NCBI GenBank assembly: GCA_033239525.1
Contig: BSYO01000002.1
Location: forward strand, 28,750,068 to 28,814,067
Reading direction: 5' to 3'
Length of the DNA: 64,000 nucleotides
Source of the DNA: Nepenthes gracilis
Taxonomy: Eukaryota; Streptophyta; Magnoliopsida; Caryophyllales; Nepenthaceae
The translations under genes and the position numbers were made by a program. Below the pieces are notes generated by a model that did no database searches, was not told the DNA's origin, and was given only the letters and a program-made list of their open reading frames with translations. Positions 35,832 through 47,232 of the stretch are shown here, piece after piece; position 1 is the stretch's first letter, and every line of letters begins with the position of its first letter.

Positions 35832-36035
35832 CTAAAAAGTGTTCCTTACTTTTGCAAGGTACCTTGTTAAATATGGACTTGACACTTCAAAATTTCTTTG
35901 AACTTGGTTAACTATCACCTCAGAGTCACTATAAACTGCAACATACTTTGCTAAGCATTCTTTGGCTAACCATAATCCGGCCAATAAAGCCTCATATTCA
36001 GCCACATTGTTGATTATTGGGAATAAAAGTCTCAA
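35832..36035 (-). pseudogene. Additional RNase H domain of the Tat element, fragment
   Basis: The fragment NNVAEYEALLAGLWLAKECL...VYSDSEVIVNQVQ carries the acidic Glu (AEYEAL) and Asp (YSDSEVIV) positions of a type I RNase H. It lies after the standard RT-linked RNase H and before integrase. A second, archaeal-like RNase H in this position is characteristic of Tat-lineage elements. Confidence 0.75.
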
Positions 36036-36264
36036 TGAATATGGTATTTCTATACCTTTCGGAGTTCTTAATACTACTCCACTCCACTGCCTAATTATGT
36101 GGATGACCAGTCAACGTGCATTATCCATATAACAGATGATTCAGTCCAGTCAATATCATGACCGTCCATTTCAATATTTTGGGCTAAAGTCGAAGTTTCG
36201 ACTAGAAAGTCGACAAAGGCTTGCCCTTTGATAGACGGTCTTGGCCTGTACTCTGTGTCGAATT

Positions 36265-36785
36265 TTACAAGTTCAATTGCTCATTTGACCAGTCACCCGG
36301 AAGTATCAAGCTTTTGTAATATCCTCTTGAGGGGGGTTGATCGGTGAGAACGATTATTTTATGAGCCTGAAAATACGGCCTCAATTTTCTTATAGAGTAA
36401 ACAAGTGCCAAGATCATCCTTTCAGCATGTGTATAATGGCTTTCCACGTTAGATAAAGTTTACTAACGTAATAAATCGGCCGCTGTACGTCTGCTTGCTG
36501 CTGCATTAGGACCAAACTTAAGGCCACACCAGAAATCGCCAGATACACATACAACTCTTCTCCTTCTTGTGGTGACGCCAAGAGAGGTGGACTAGCCAGT
36601 AACTTTTCAATTATTGGAAAGGCAGTCACACATTTTTTCATCCATTGGAAGCCCTTAACTTTTGTTCCCCTCAAGGTTCTAAAGAACGGAAGGTATTTTT
36701 TTGCCGACTTGAATAAGAAACAAGAAAGTGTAGCGAGTCTTCCAATGAGCCGTTGAACTTCTTTAATGGTCTTGGGTGATTTCAT
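36265..36785 (-). pseudogene. RT connection and RNase H region of the Tat element
   Basis: Two overlapping open pieces. 36785-36414 begins with KSPKTIKEVQRLIGRLATL, the usual segment after the RT palm, and continues with FQWMKKCVTAF and LYVYLAISGVALSLVLMQQ. 36447-36265 continues with MILALVYSIRKLRPYFQAHKI and VLTDQPP, typical of Ty3 RNase H. A frameshift separates them. Confidence 0.8.
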
Positions 36786-36865
36786 GTCTGTGATTGCCTT
36801 TATCTTATCAGGATTAGCTTCAATTCCTCATCTTGAGATTATAAATCGTAGGAATTTGCCCGAAG

Positions 36866-37320
36866 TTACTCAAAAACACACTTGTTGGGGTTTAATTTCA
36901 TGCAGTGCTTTTGAAATATTTCAAAGGCCTCGCTCAAATCAAAGACATGATCACCAACAATTTTACTCTTGACAAGTATATCATCCACGTATACTTTCAT
37001 ATTTCGGCTGATTTGAGTTTTCAACATTTTGTTCACCAACCGTTGATGTATGGTGCTTGCATTCCTCGAACCAAATGGCATTACTTTGTAACAATATGTT
37101 CCTTGGTCGGTCATAAAGGAGGTAAGTTCTTCGTCCTCTGGACACACGCTAATTTGGTTGTAATCAGAGTAGGTGTCCATGAAGCTGAGTAATTTATGGT
37201 GGATGTTGAATCTACCAATAAATCAATCCTTGGTAAAGGAAAACTGTCCTTTGGACAAGCCTTATTTACATTGATAAAATTAACATACATCCTCCATTTT
37301 TCGTCACTTTTCTTTACCAT
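36866..37320 (-). pseudogene. Reverse transcriptase of the Tat element, broken
   Basis: Open pieces 37320-37111 and 37180-36866 contain the RT order. WRMYVNFINVNKACPKDSFP is the block with the first fingers motif, followed by PLPRIDLLVDST. MDTYSDYNQI holds the first catalytic Asp region. YKVMPFGSRNA comes next, then KVYVDDILVKSK with the YVDD active site at 36991-36980. A frameshift joins the two pieces imperfectly. The enzyme would copy the element's RNA into DNA. Confidence 0.88.
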
Positions 37321-37347
37321 AACTATATTTGAGAGCCAGTCTGGATA

Positions 37348-38153
37348 TTAGACTTCTTTAATAAAATCGGCATCCAACAATTTTTTCACTTCCTCCCTTA
37401 TTGCAACGAGCTTCTCAATCGAATGGTTCAATTGCTTTTGTCTAATGGGCTTGTGATTAGAATCTAAACCCAATCTGTGAACCATTACTTCGGTCAAAAT
37501 TTCTGACATATCAAATGATGTCCAGACAAAAACATCTCGATTCTGCGAGAGGAAATCAATCAACCGACTTCGAACTGTTTCGGTTAATGAACTTCCTATT
37601 TGCATACATCTTTTCAGATCGGCAGGATCCAATGGAATTAAATCTGTTACCTTTCCGGGCTGGGCTTGTTGCAGGGTGATTTCGTCACGATAATCAAAAT
37701 CTTTTACCGGTCGATCTTGAACGTTTGCGGGATTTGAGACAAGTAACAAGTTCGGCCGGTCATTTGATCTCCCAAGATTTCCCCTACACCAAATGGTGTT
37801 GGAAACTTCATTTTTAAATGGGGGATTGATGTTATCACCCCAAATATTGTCAAGTAAGATCGACCGAGAATCGCATTATAAATAGAAGTCAGATCGACCA
37901 CCAGTAAGGTAAGTTTGTGAGGTACCGTTCTGGGATAAGTTCTCAGAGTGACCTCCCATTGAATGGTCCCTTGAACAGTAACTGGTTCATTATCCATTCC
38001 ATATAGTCGTCCATTAGTCGATCTGAGTTGATTAATTTTCAATCCCAATTTGAAGAAGGCATCAAGATAAAGCAAATTATTGGAGCTTCCATTATCTATA
38101 AATATCCATTTTATCTGGTAATCTATATTACCATCTGAAACTAAAACTGACAC
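37348..38153 (-). pseudogene. Aspartic protease and protease-RT linker of the Tat element
   Basis: 38153-37704 contains KWIFIDNGSSNNLLY, the Asp-x-Gly-Ser/Thr active site of a retropepsin (Asp at about 38096), and a second hydrophobic part (YNAILGRSYL) typical of plant Ty3 proteases. 37749-37348, in an overlapping frame, holds the stretch before RT (LIDFLSQNRDVFVWTSFDM, then IREEVKKLLDADFIKEV). A frame change between them breaks the polyprotein. Confidence 0.8.
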
Positions 38154-38234
38154 AACTAAAGGATCAGAGTGTGGTGATTAGACATGAGCCATGTCTTCTT
38201 TATTAAAGCTAGTTACATCATCATTTTTAAGTTT

Positions 38235-39579
38235 TTATTTTTTACTACTCTTGACAGTATCTGACCGATCAGAATGATGAATTTTGACCAATTTAGCGGT
38301 TATCATATTCACCATTCTGGCTGCTATACGATTCTTCGATGGTGGCGGTTCCTTTCCTTCTTCTATCTCACCAAAGGCGTACTCTGGGTTCTTCACGAAT
38401 TTTGTGAGGTGTCCCCTTCGGATAATGTTTTCAATTTTCCTCAGCAGAGTCCAGTATTCTTCAGTATCATGTCTAGGGGAACGATGGTAGTGACAGAATT
38501 TGCTTTGATTTCCACTTTCGGGGTTCTTTGGGACTTTTGGCCATTTGAAGAATTTTTTCTCCCGTATTTGTAAGAAGATGTTTATTTTGGAGTTATTTAA
38601 TGGAGTCAAGTTGAAAGGTTTGAACTCCCTTCGTGCTTCGTCCTTAGACTGCTTTCTGGACTCCTTTTTCATCACATCTTTTTCTTTTATTTGATGACCC
38701 TTGGCAAGAAGGATCCACCCTAATGGGCTTTTTGGCCTCATTGGCCTCTTTTGCTGTCACGTATACTCGTACAGTGACTTCTACTTTTCAAAAAGTTTGT
38801 GAATTCCTATGAGCCAAATGTTTAAAAAATTCGCTCGGCTCTAAATTTGATATGAAGGTATTTAATTTGACCACATCAGTGAGCCGTGGAATCCGACGAG
38901 CTTCAGAGGTAAATCTTGCCAAATAACTCTTCAAACTTTCATTTGGCCCCTGCTTGATCCGAGCCAGGTGCCAGGGTTATTTTCTATCCTCTAACTAGAG
39001 GCGAACTAAGAGAGGAAACTATCAACCAAATCTTTGAATGATCAAATGGAATTTGGAGGCATTCGGTAGAACCAAATTCTTACATCTCTTTTTAGAGTTA
39101 ATGGGAAGCATTGGACATTGTCATTTTATCTAAGCCTTGAAAGCTTGTATACGGAAGTGATCCAAGTGATCCATTGGATTGAAACTTCTGTTATCGGTGT
39201 CCATGGTCGGCATCTTGAATTTTTGAAGAAGTGGATAGATTCGTATCTTCATTGTAAACGGAGATCTCCTCAAATCATTAGTGCGTCCTTCAGGCTTTTC
39301 CCTGAAAAAATAGTTCCAAATCTTTTCCAACTTGTCCTTCATTCGAGGAGTCACGGCGGATCTTTTGGCATTGACGTAAGTCCTCAATTCCGCTAGAGCT
39401 TCAAATCGGCGCGGTTGAATGTTTTCGCCAACTGGCGGCAAGTTAGAAGAAGCTTTCTCTCGATCAAGAGGTCTTCTCTCACTTTGCGGATTCTGCCGTT
39501 CTGGGCTATTATCGACGGACCTTGGGCCCAATCGACCCTCTAATCGAGATCGGCCCCCGTTTCCTTCTTCAGAAGGCAT
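38235..39579 (-). pseudogene. Gag of the Tat element, broken
   Basis: 39579-39130 starts with a charged N-terminus and contains PFTMKIRIYPLLQKFKMP and FNPMDHLDHFRIQA, the conserved Ty3 retrotransposon gag opening. After a stop, related sequence (DVRIWFYRMPPNSI, RESLKSYLARFTSEA) can be read in 39120-38760. 38741-38235 holds the C-terminal part with a zinc-knuckle-like FCHYHRSPRHDTEEYW and KIENIIRRGHLTKFV. The final cysteine of the knuckle appears to be tyrosine. Gag would form the virus-like particle. Confidence 0.8.
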
Positions 39580-39903
39580 CCTCTCCTGGTCAGAAATCTA
39601 CTACATCCGTCCAACTGGTCTTTTCTTCCACCTATTCCTTATGAAAGTAGGAATATGTGTTGCAGAAGAATGGGCATCCGATTTTTGATGACCCACATGT
39701 TCACATAGAGTCTGAAGGGCTTCGGATATATTGTCCATTCACGTGTTCAGTGCCTGTATGAGTTGAGTTTGCCGATTCTATTCTTGATTATCCAAATGAG
39801 GGTTGTTGTTAGGAGAGGCATTCTCTCTTGGAGGAACGCTCACATATGTTTGTGTGTTAATCATTTTTATATATTTGGTGGTAAAGTAAGTTTTTTCAGT
39901 CGC

Positions 39904-39922
39904 TTCCTATAGACGACGCCAA
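39904..39922 (-). other. Primer binding site of the Tat element
   Basis: On the minus strand, TTGGCGTCGTCTATAGGAA starts three bases inside the 5' LTR end. It closely resembles the TTGGCGCCGTCTGTGGGAA-type primer sites found in Tat-lineage elements. Confidence 0.75.
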
Positions 39923-39925
39923 TAT

Positions 39926-40528
39926 TGCGACTTCAGATTTGGATTTAATCAGAAATAATCTGGTCTCCGTTCTTCTAATCCAAAACCTGCACAAAACCAC
40001 AGAAAACAAGAAAATCAAAAGTCCAAAGCGGGATTTTTTCCAACAGGTTATCCGACGCTCAAATCAATAAAATCATTCTCTAATAAAAATGGGAAGAAAA
40101 AATAGCGTTTGACCTGGTCACAGATTTTTATCAAGTGAAATGTAGGATGTCATTCTTCATTCATTTATTAGGGAAAGTCTTACTTTATTTAGATTGTTCA
40201 CCTAACTTTTAGTAAGGCTGGCTCATTTTTATTGCCAGTAAACAAGTTTTTCTCCGGCCAAAAAGAAGTCCCCTCATACTAAAGGATAGCCGCCTTCTTA
40301 TATTTGTCTAGGGCCATTTTTTTAATCTTATAACCATCTTAGATAAGAATGGTTGGTTGGCTTAACTTCAAATGGTTATTGTCGATTTCATTCAAAGTGA
40401 AATGTGAAAAGTTATCTGGAATGCTTTTTACTGGCCTCTTGGGCTGCAACTTCTGGGCCTTATTAATCCATATTAGGCTTCAATTAATGGGCTATTGTTA
40501 TGAACTGTCCAAACAATAGTACCCATCA
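39926..40528 (-). repeat. 5' LTR of the Tat element
   Basis: 603 bases, partner of 30806-31410. In element orientation it begins TGATGGGTACTATTG at 40528 and ends ...AAGTCGCA at 39926. Confidence 0.9.
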
Positions 40529-41590
40529 CTATATATATATATATATATTGTCTTTATTTTAAGTTTATCTACTGTTTTTGAAATATTATGCAAATTGTTA
40601 AAATATGTTTAAGGTACATAGCTTTTACTAAATAATTATTATACTTATGTTTTATTTATATTTTTATTTATTCTTAAATAACCAATTTTTTTTTTTTCCC
40701 CACAAAGTCAGTCTTCAGAGAATGGAAGTCATCGAAGAAGCCAATTAGTATTCGTCTAGTTAGGGTGACTAAGTAGTTGACAGATCCAAGCTTTTTAAAT
40801 AAAATATTAGTTGCCAAATATAAACTTACGATGACCTGTTTATCCGAACAGGGCTGAAGCTCGATCCAACACCACAAGCGAAAGTGGTCTGAGAATGACG
40901 AGTCCTAATCTTAGGTGGCGGGTGCTGGTGGCTTCCTAGCGTCACCAACCTCACTGGCCGCCGGAGCTTTCGACGAGGTGAGGAAATTGTTCAAATTTTA
41001 ATTTCATAAAATTAAAAAATAGTATATAATAATTATTTATATCTTTAAAAAAATAAAAATTTATTGTTTTGGTGTTAAAAATTATCTACCAATTATATAT
41101 AACAAAATAAAGCCAAGCAAGAGAGAGCTGCACCGAGTATTATTTTATTTTTATTTAAAAAAATACATAAAATATTATCTAAAAATTAAAAATCTCTAAT
41201 ATTCAACCAAAGATGGTTACTTAAAGATACCTTAAAACAACATTATGCAGAACATATTGGCTAAAAATTAATATCTTACACAAACAAAAAATTACTGTCA
41301 ATAGTAGTCCATCATCTAAATCAAATTGAACCATATTGAAATAATCAGTTATCCTTTATATTTTAAAAATACAATATATCTATCTATATATAAGAACATC
41401 ATTCGAAAATAAAAAATAAATATTTATATGAAAATATTTTACAAAAAATACAAAAAATTTTTTGCGTGAAATAATTTTTAAATTTTATATCTATATGAGA
41501 TTTAATGCTTCAAAAACGTAAATTTTATGTTGGACTAAATATTTACTATATTTTTATAAAATTTAAAATTTACCCAATTTTAATTTTAAT
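40529..41590. other. AT-rich spacer, no gene seen
   Basis: Begins with an (AT)n microsatellite at 40529-40549, directly against the LTR end. A GC-richer patch at about 40845-40985 has no recognisable feature. The rest is AT-rich. Confidence 0.5.
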
Positions 41591-41596
41591 AGTGAT

Positions 41597-42530
41597 GCAT
41601 TTTCGAATCCGAATTGTCGTACGAATTAGGAAATTATTTAATTTCGCTGGTAAGTTGAACTGAAGTGAGTTTTATTTTTATCTTTGAAAACCTAGATCCT
41701 ACACACCACAACAAATAAATAAAAGATCAGAGAATGGCAGGACTCGCTCCGCGATATATCCTCCGACGCTCAAATTAGAAATCTTTCTTCGACGGAGAGA
41801 AAGATGAAGGAATGTAAAAATGCATTGATGCAAGCATTAGAGAGGGAATTGAGTGTGTTGCAGAGATCTGAGCTCTGAGAAGTACGTTCGATTAGGAGCA
41901 GCTTTAAAAAAAGTGCGCTTTTTAGAAAGATGAGCTTTAGGATGGGTGCACTCGTAGGGAGAGTGGCTTTGCAAGCTCTTAGTGTGTACGAGCGCCTGAG
42001 AGTTAAGAATATACTTTGTATTCGAGGATTGATTGTTTAATTGCTCAATCGGGATCCTCTTCCTCATGGTGGAGAAGGTGTATTTATAGAGCGAGTATCG
42101 ATTTAGGATTCTTTGAGTTTCACGATTGGTGGTAGTTGTTTGCGTAGATTCACTAAACTATGTCACAATCACAGGGAGCGATTATGATAATTGCTACGGT
42201 TTGAGAATATTCGTTGAGCCATAATTGCCATCCTGAGGTGATACGCAATAATGTGGGCACAATCATTGAATCACATTATGGCAAGCACCACCTGCTTATA
42301 TATGTTGAGTTGTGAAGGCCATTGACTGTTGAGTTGAAGGGATGACTACTAGAGTGACGCATCACGTAACTCTAATTGTCTGTTTTCTATTGGGCGATTC
42401 CAAGTCGATCCTCTTGTAAAAACCGCATTACCTTTTGGGTCTTTGGGCTAAGGAGGTGTCCTGCCGGGCCTCTATCTTCTGGGCCTTTCTTCCGTTCGTA
42501 GATTGGCCCATGAATTGCCATACCCATAAA
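41597..42530 (-). mobile_element. Probable solo LTR, Tat-like
   Basis: The layout matches the LTRs of the 30.8-40.5 kb element read from the same side. It starts with 'tcgaatccg', then 'aacctagatcctacacaccacaac', 'gatcagagaatggcagga', 'ctccgacgctcaaattag', and ends with 'gggcctttc...gattggcccatgaattgcca'. A minus-strand TATA-like 'ctataaatacacc' lies near 42080. There is no coding sequence. A similar block occurs at 60400-61385. Exact ends and target duplication could not be fixed. Confidence 0.5.
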
Positions 42531-42539
42531 ATAGAATTA

Positions 42540-43194
42540 AAATTCAACTTATAATTCTTAAGTTTAATTCCTCCTATAATTCAAATCAATCCTTAATAAA
42601 ACCAAACAAAAGGTACACATTGAAGAAGCTAATTTTCAATCCCAATTCCTCACATCCCTTCCTTGCATTCGAAAGTAAGAGAACTGATAACATAGAGAAT
42701 CGGGAAGCTATATCTCACCCTAAGGCATAGTCCCTTCGACTCAATTCCAAAATCATTAGATATAAATTTAATAATTTTAATATTATTTTTTAAAAAAATT
42801 ATTTCTAATTTTTATGTAAGAACATATAGGCCATCAAATTTATATCAACAACTCTAACACCAAAATGAATGGATGGCGCCTCAAAGGTAAGGTACACCCG
42901 CCAACACACAACACACAACACATTCTTAACTTTGTAGGCTGAATTACAACCTTAAAAACAAGCCATGCTCTAGATCAAGCTTTTTCTTTGATTACAATTA
43001 GGGTTCAACTTTTTCTTTGCTAACTTCAAAGTCGTGTAGGTAGACGAAGAGATAAGATTACATATATCAAATTATTTTAAAATCTCATAATAGGCAAAGT
43101 CTCGTGTGTTGAGTTACTATATTTTTTTCAATACTATGCTGCGATGCCTAATATTTTTATTCATGATTTATAATATTATAATTAATATATATTG
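42540..43194. other. Intergenic, no gene seen
   Basis: Mixed AT-rich DNA. No domain, RNA or repeat boundary can be supported. Confidence 0.45.
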
Positions 43195-45370
43195 GATTAA
43201 TTTGGGTAATAATTGTACAACAAAAATTTAAGAAAGATCGAATTTGAGATAAAGCAAAATCAATGCCTAATTGGCACTGTTGCGTTTGGGATCCGGGGGT
43301 CTAGTACAACACAAGTGTTTCAGGGTGCAGTGTGTTGAGACGGAGAGATTGAAAACCATATTTTTACGTGGAAAGCCTCCTCTTGAATGAGGAGGAAAAA
43401 ACCACGAGGCTTTGGGCTTATGAAAATGCTTCACTATGGTTTGAAGTCTTATAAAGTATAAGTTTTGGGAATTCCTTCCTTGTCTCTTGTTAATGTCTTA
43501 TTTGTATTTCTCTCCTATGAAATTTCTCTCGTTAGGAAGCTTTGTCACCTTTGTTCCTTCTTGTTTTGAAGAGAGGAAAAAGGGGTCAAGAGTCGAGAGT
43601 TTTGCCTCCTGAGGCAAGAGCCTCTGCTAGGTATTTATAGGAAAAATTGTGCCGTTGGAGGGAGAACACGTGACAGCTGACGTGTAGCCGAGAGGTTGTC
43701 CACTGTCCTGTTGGTCACGCCAAGCGCATGAGGGAGCCGTCCACCTGCCCTGCTGTCCATGTCAGGAATGATGGCGTGTGCAGGGAAGCACGCTGCTGGC
43801 GCCGCTGGTAGGGCCTGAGCATGTCAGGTACGTAGACCCTAGGCGTCAGTCTTGATTTAACTAGGTGTGCTCTACGAAGGCGGTGTCTTGTAATGGCTGC
43901 AGGTTTCTTGAAAATCGGCGAAGTTGCTTAGTTGGCGCTTTCGGCTATGTATGAGTTGGTTATCGTCCTTGTGTGGCATGCATTGTCCCTTTGTGGGTTC
44001 GCAGATCCGTTTGAGGGAGGTAGCTCTTGGACTTTAACTGCCTTTTGGAAGGACTTGAGGGATCTTTGATTCCGTGTGAAGGGTCCTCGGGCCTTTTCTT
44101 GGTTTCTCGGATTATTCTGAAACCTGATGAAACTCCTGAGGTTCTCGAGCTCCTTCTTCTGGTCCTCGTAACTGGGGGTTAGGGTTCTCGGACGTTTCTC
44201 TGGCGTCCTGGATATCGAGCCCCTATTGGACCTCTCGAACCTTTGCCGTGGCTTTGGCTTTTGGAACGCTAGCCCGTGTTCTCGGGCTTGTTAGGCCAGT
44301 CTAGTGCAATGAGCTAGCCTGAATTTTGGGTCTTTTGGGTCGTCCAGTCCCCCTGATCCGTGGACATATCTCTGGGCTTTTTACTTGGGCCCTTTCTTTG
44401 GACCGTGTTTTATGGGCCCCTATATTGGGACCCAACAGGTGCTTATCTTCACGCTTGTACGTATTTAAGGCAGTAACGGTGCGCCTAATAGGCCCATATA
44501 GGATTCTCATGCATGTATTAACAATGTAGTGGCACCTAAGATACACATGTATTAATAATTGTATGCAGATGAAGTAAAATGTTGACATCTAAACTATACC
44601 TAATGTGACACTCATACACACTTGTGTGTTTAGGTAGCGTATGATGTACACTTAATTAGCACTCATACACCAATTTCGGAATTTAAGGACCTCAAGTGCC
44701 ATGCCAATCAATTTTGTGCCAAATAAAGAAGAAAAGAGAGAGAAAAAAAAAAAAAAAAGAAAAGATGAATAAGAAGAGTGAGAATGGGAAAGATATTTTA
44801 AAACTTTTTCGAGTCAAATCTAATAAATTAGATGCTTAAGTTAAGCATTTCTAAACTTATTATTTAATTTATTTTTAAATTTTTTCTATTTTACGTATAT
44901 TTTTTATTTTATTATATATGTATGTTACCATTTTCACCTATATTTTAAATATTAGTGCATACATGAGTTTTTTACTAAACATTTTAATATTTTGTTTAGT
45001 TTTATAAAAATTTTAAAAATTTTATTTATTTTTACTAAATATATAAATATTTTAAAATATTATATTCATATATAAATTTTTTTCTAAAAAGTCATTAAAT
45101 ATTGTACATTTAACATTACATATTAATAGTCCATGCAAATATTTGATAAAAACTTTATTTTGATAATTGACATGAGTTTATACTTTTTTATACAGTAAAA
45201 AATTTTATATTTATATTTTTTTACAGATTGAAAAAGATTTTTGTATTTATTATAGAGCTATCTGTTTATTTTTATAAAAAATTATTATAAAAAATTAAAT
45301 ATATATATATTCAAACATTTTACTATATTATGTACACTTGAGGACTATATTTATCATCCGCGGTGACAAA
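43195..45370. repeat. Inverted, diverged third copy of family X, split by a solo LTR
   Basis: Reading 43195-43277 and then 44438-45370 gives a sequence that parallels the reverse complement of 21995 back to about 20800. Landmarks in order are 'ataattgtacaacaaaaatttaag', 'cttatcttcacgcttgtacgtatttaaggc', the purine-rich tract at 44725-44790, 'gagtcaaatctaataaattagatgcttaag', 'attttaaaaattttatttattttt', 'acatttaacattacatattaatag' and finally 'gtgacaaaaaaa'. It is much more diverged than copies A and B are from each other. Confidence 0.6.
43278..44437 (+). mobile_element. Solo LTR (family S, copy 2)
   Basis: Begins TGTTGCGTTTGGG and ends GACCCAACA. It shares with the copy at 17712-19036 the opening (gggggtc..gta.aacacaagtgtt), 'tttttacgtggaaagcctcc', 'tgaggaggaaaaa.ccacgaggc', 'gcttcactatg' and the 'tattggga cccaaca' end. 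It lacks the TRIM found in copy 1. The flanks GGCAC (43273-43277) and GGTGC (44438-44442) match at three of five positions, fitting a decayed target duplication. No internal genes are present. Confidence 0.75.
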
Positions 45371-46768
45371 AAAAAGAAATGTTTGACCTCGTTTGTTAAA
45401 AGTAATTTATATATGATTTGCCAACAAATTTAAACAGTAACTTATTATTTAATATTATAGGGATTTGATCCTTAATTTTCGAATTTGACATGATTTGGTT
45501 TTTCGAGATTTGAACATGTATCTTATTTTATATTTTAAAATGATTTAATCTTTTAAGATTTACAAGTTTTTATATGATTTTTGAATTTATATGATTTTAA
45601 ACATTTGAGTTTTTTAAATGCGTCATATAAAGATTTCATACAGTTTACCTAAATTAATAATCGTACATGTTATGAACCATGTGTATAAATCATAATCTGA
45701 ACTGCGCAATTTGCGACTTTGTTTATATTGAATTTTAGAGTTGTTTATGATTTTTCATTTCTCTATTTGTGTTTTATATATATAATTTGTATATCATATA
45801 TATACTAAACTTTAGGCCCACAATTTACCATATTTTTAGCTATTTTAGATTAAAGAGGCATAAATAATTTTAAGATTTGGACAAAGAATGTTTAAAAATT
45901 TTATTTATTTATATTTACATTTGAACTTGCATTTGAACAAGTGTTTAGAATTAATGTATGGCATGGTTTTCGCAGTTTGTAAAATTTAGGAACATCCTAT
46001 TGGATGGTTTTAGTTTGTAAAATTTATCTAATATATAAATTAAACATCTATTAGATGTTTTTCCCTTATGGATAGGTTTTGGATTAAATTGGTTATTATG
46101 TTATTATAATTTGGAGGTCAAAAGGAGTATAGATCAATTAGATCCTGTTTCTACTATCGGTTATAGTTATTACATTGATTTGATGGTTTGTTAAACCTGA
46201 CTAAGTATTTAGGTCATTTAGGATTAATTATTTATTGATATTTATTATTTAAATTTATTATTATTATCTGCTTATATTGGAATCATAACAGTGACAACTC
46301 CCACAGTGTGCAACTCACATCTATTTAGTAAAACTTAAGGCTTTATTATTGATGCATAAAGCTTTCTTCTTCCTTCCATTATGCAGGAGTTTTCCCGAGG
46401 TTTAGAGGTGGGGCATGCCCCTTAGTTAATAATACAGTAATACCATGAGCAACAAGATCTTATGGTAAAAACTATTGGTAAATTAGGCATCCACCCCAAG
46501 TCAGATAAACTCCAGAGCTAAGTCAAAACCACCTAAGACAGTAAGCCTTAGACTAATCAACAGGAAGACCTTCAGAATATTCCGTCAAACCAATTAGCGA
46601 TATTGGGGTAAAGTCATAAGCCATTTTCCATCCTGTAGATGTTAGATAATACTAGGTCAAAAACAGGGAGCCATACAAAAATGAGGAAAAATGGAAGGGT
46701 TTCAGATAATACTTCTGATAAAAAATTATAGAAACAGTAAAAGCAGAGAACAAAGCCACACGTTGTAA
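45371..46768. other. Intergenic and probable 3' flank of the 5-FCL gene
   Basis: AT-rich until about 46290, then more balanced DNA running up to the stop codon of the 5-formyltetrahydrofolate cyclo-ligase gene. The last few hundred bases presumably hold its 3' UTR. No other gene is seen. Confidence 0.5.
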
Positions 46769-47198
46769 CTACCTGTGAGATGTGGTCGAGGTAATGGGAA
46801 TCACACCGGCCGGAGACACCATTGCGTCAATGTAAATGTCATCTGGAGTTACTGGAATAACCCCGTCGTCCATAATTTGCAAAGAATAAGACAAAGCAAC
46901 TAGAAAATAAGAGTAAAAACTTAGTGATTCATGGTTAGATGATATCCGATTTTGAGGGACTAATGTTAGGTTATATCAAATTGAAATGGGGAAAAAGGGG
47001 ATTATAAGTTACCAAGCAGTGGCTGCTTCCAATTTCTCTCATCAGCAAGAGTTCGGTAATTTCTCAGAAAAGTGTCATAGTAACTTCAGTTCATTGACCA
47101 AAAAGTTGCATTAGAAACGGTAAAAGAGTTAACCTGTTGATAGACTTCAATGAAAAGCTATGGCAGTATGAAGAAAATTGTTTGCAGAGTATGAAACA

Positions 47199-47232
<34 letters not shown>

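Larger units (their letters stand above)
30806..40528 (-). mobile_element. Decayed Tat-lineage Ty3/gypsy LTR retrotransposon, 9.7 kb
   Basis: The LTRs are 39926-40528 (5', minus strand) and 30806-31410 (3'). Both start TGATG.GTACTATTG in element orientation and end in a CA. After the 5' LTR comes a PBS-like TTGGCGTCGTCTATAGGAA. Before the 3' LTR is a G-rich polypurine tract (TATGGGGGGCTGA). Between them, in order, are gag, protease, reverse transcriptase, RNase H, an additional RNase H and integrase, all broken. An antisense ORF and a minisatellite then lie between integrase and the 3' LTR. The extra RNase H after the usual one and the antisense gene are marks of the Tat clade (Ogre, Retand, Grande type). 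By eye the LTRs differ at roughly 15-18% of positions, mostly transitions, so the insertion is old. No clean target duplication remains (attgt versus ctata). Confidence 0.9.

Noticed and set aside
36766..37192. Plus-strand frames of 68 and 95 codons
   Set aside because: They are shadows of the reverse transcriptase on the minus strand.
42023..42050. Match of 'tttaattgctcaatc' to the reverse complement of 15870-15885 as shared LTR origin
   Set aside because: Only about 19 bases match, and the 15.87-kb sequence is better explained by its R1 partner at 19210.
44738..44758. Poly-A tract as a retroposon tail
   Set aside because: It corresponds to the CT-rich tract of the X repeat in inverted orientation, not to a new poly-A tail.
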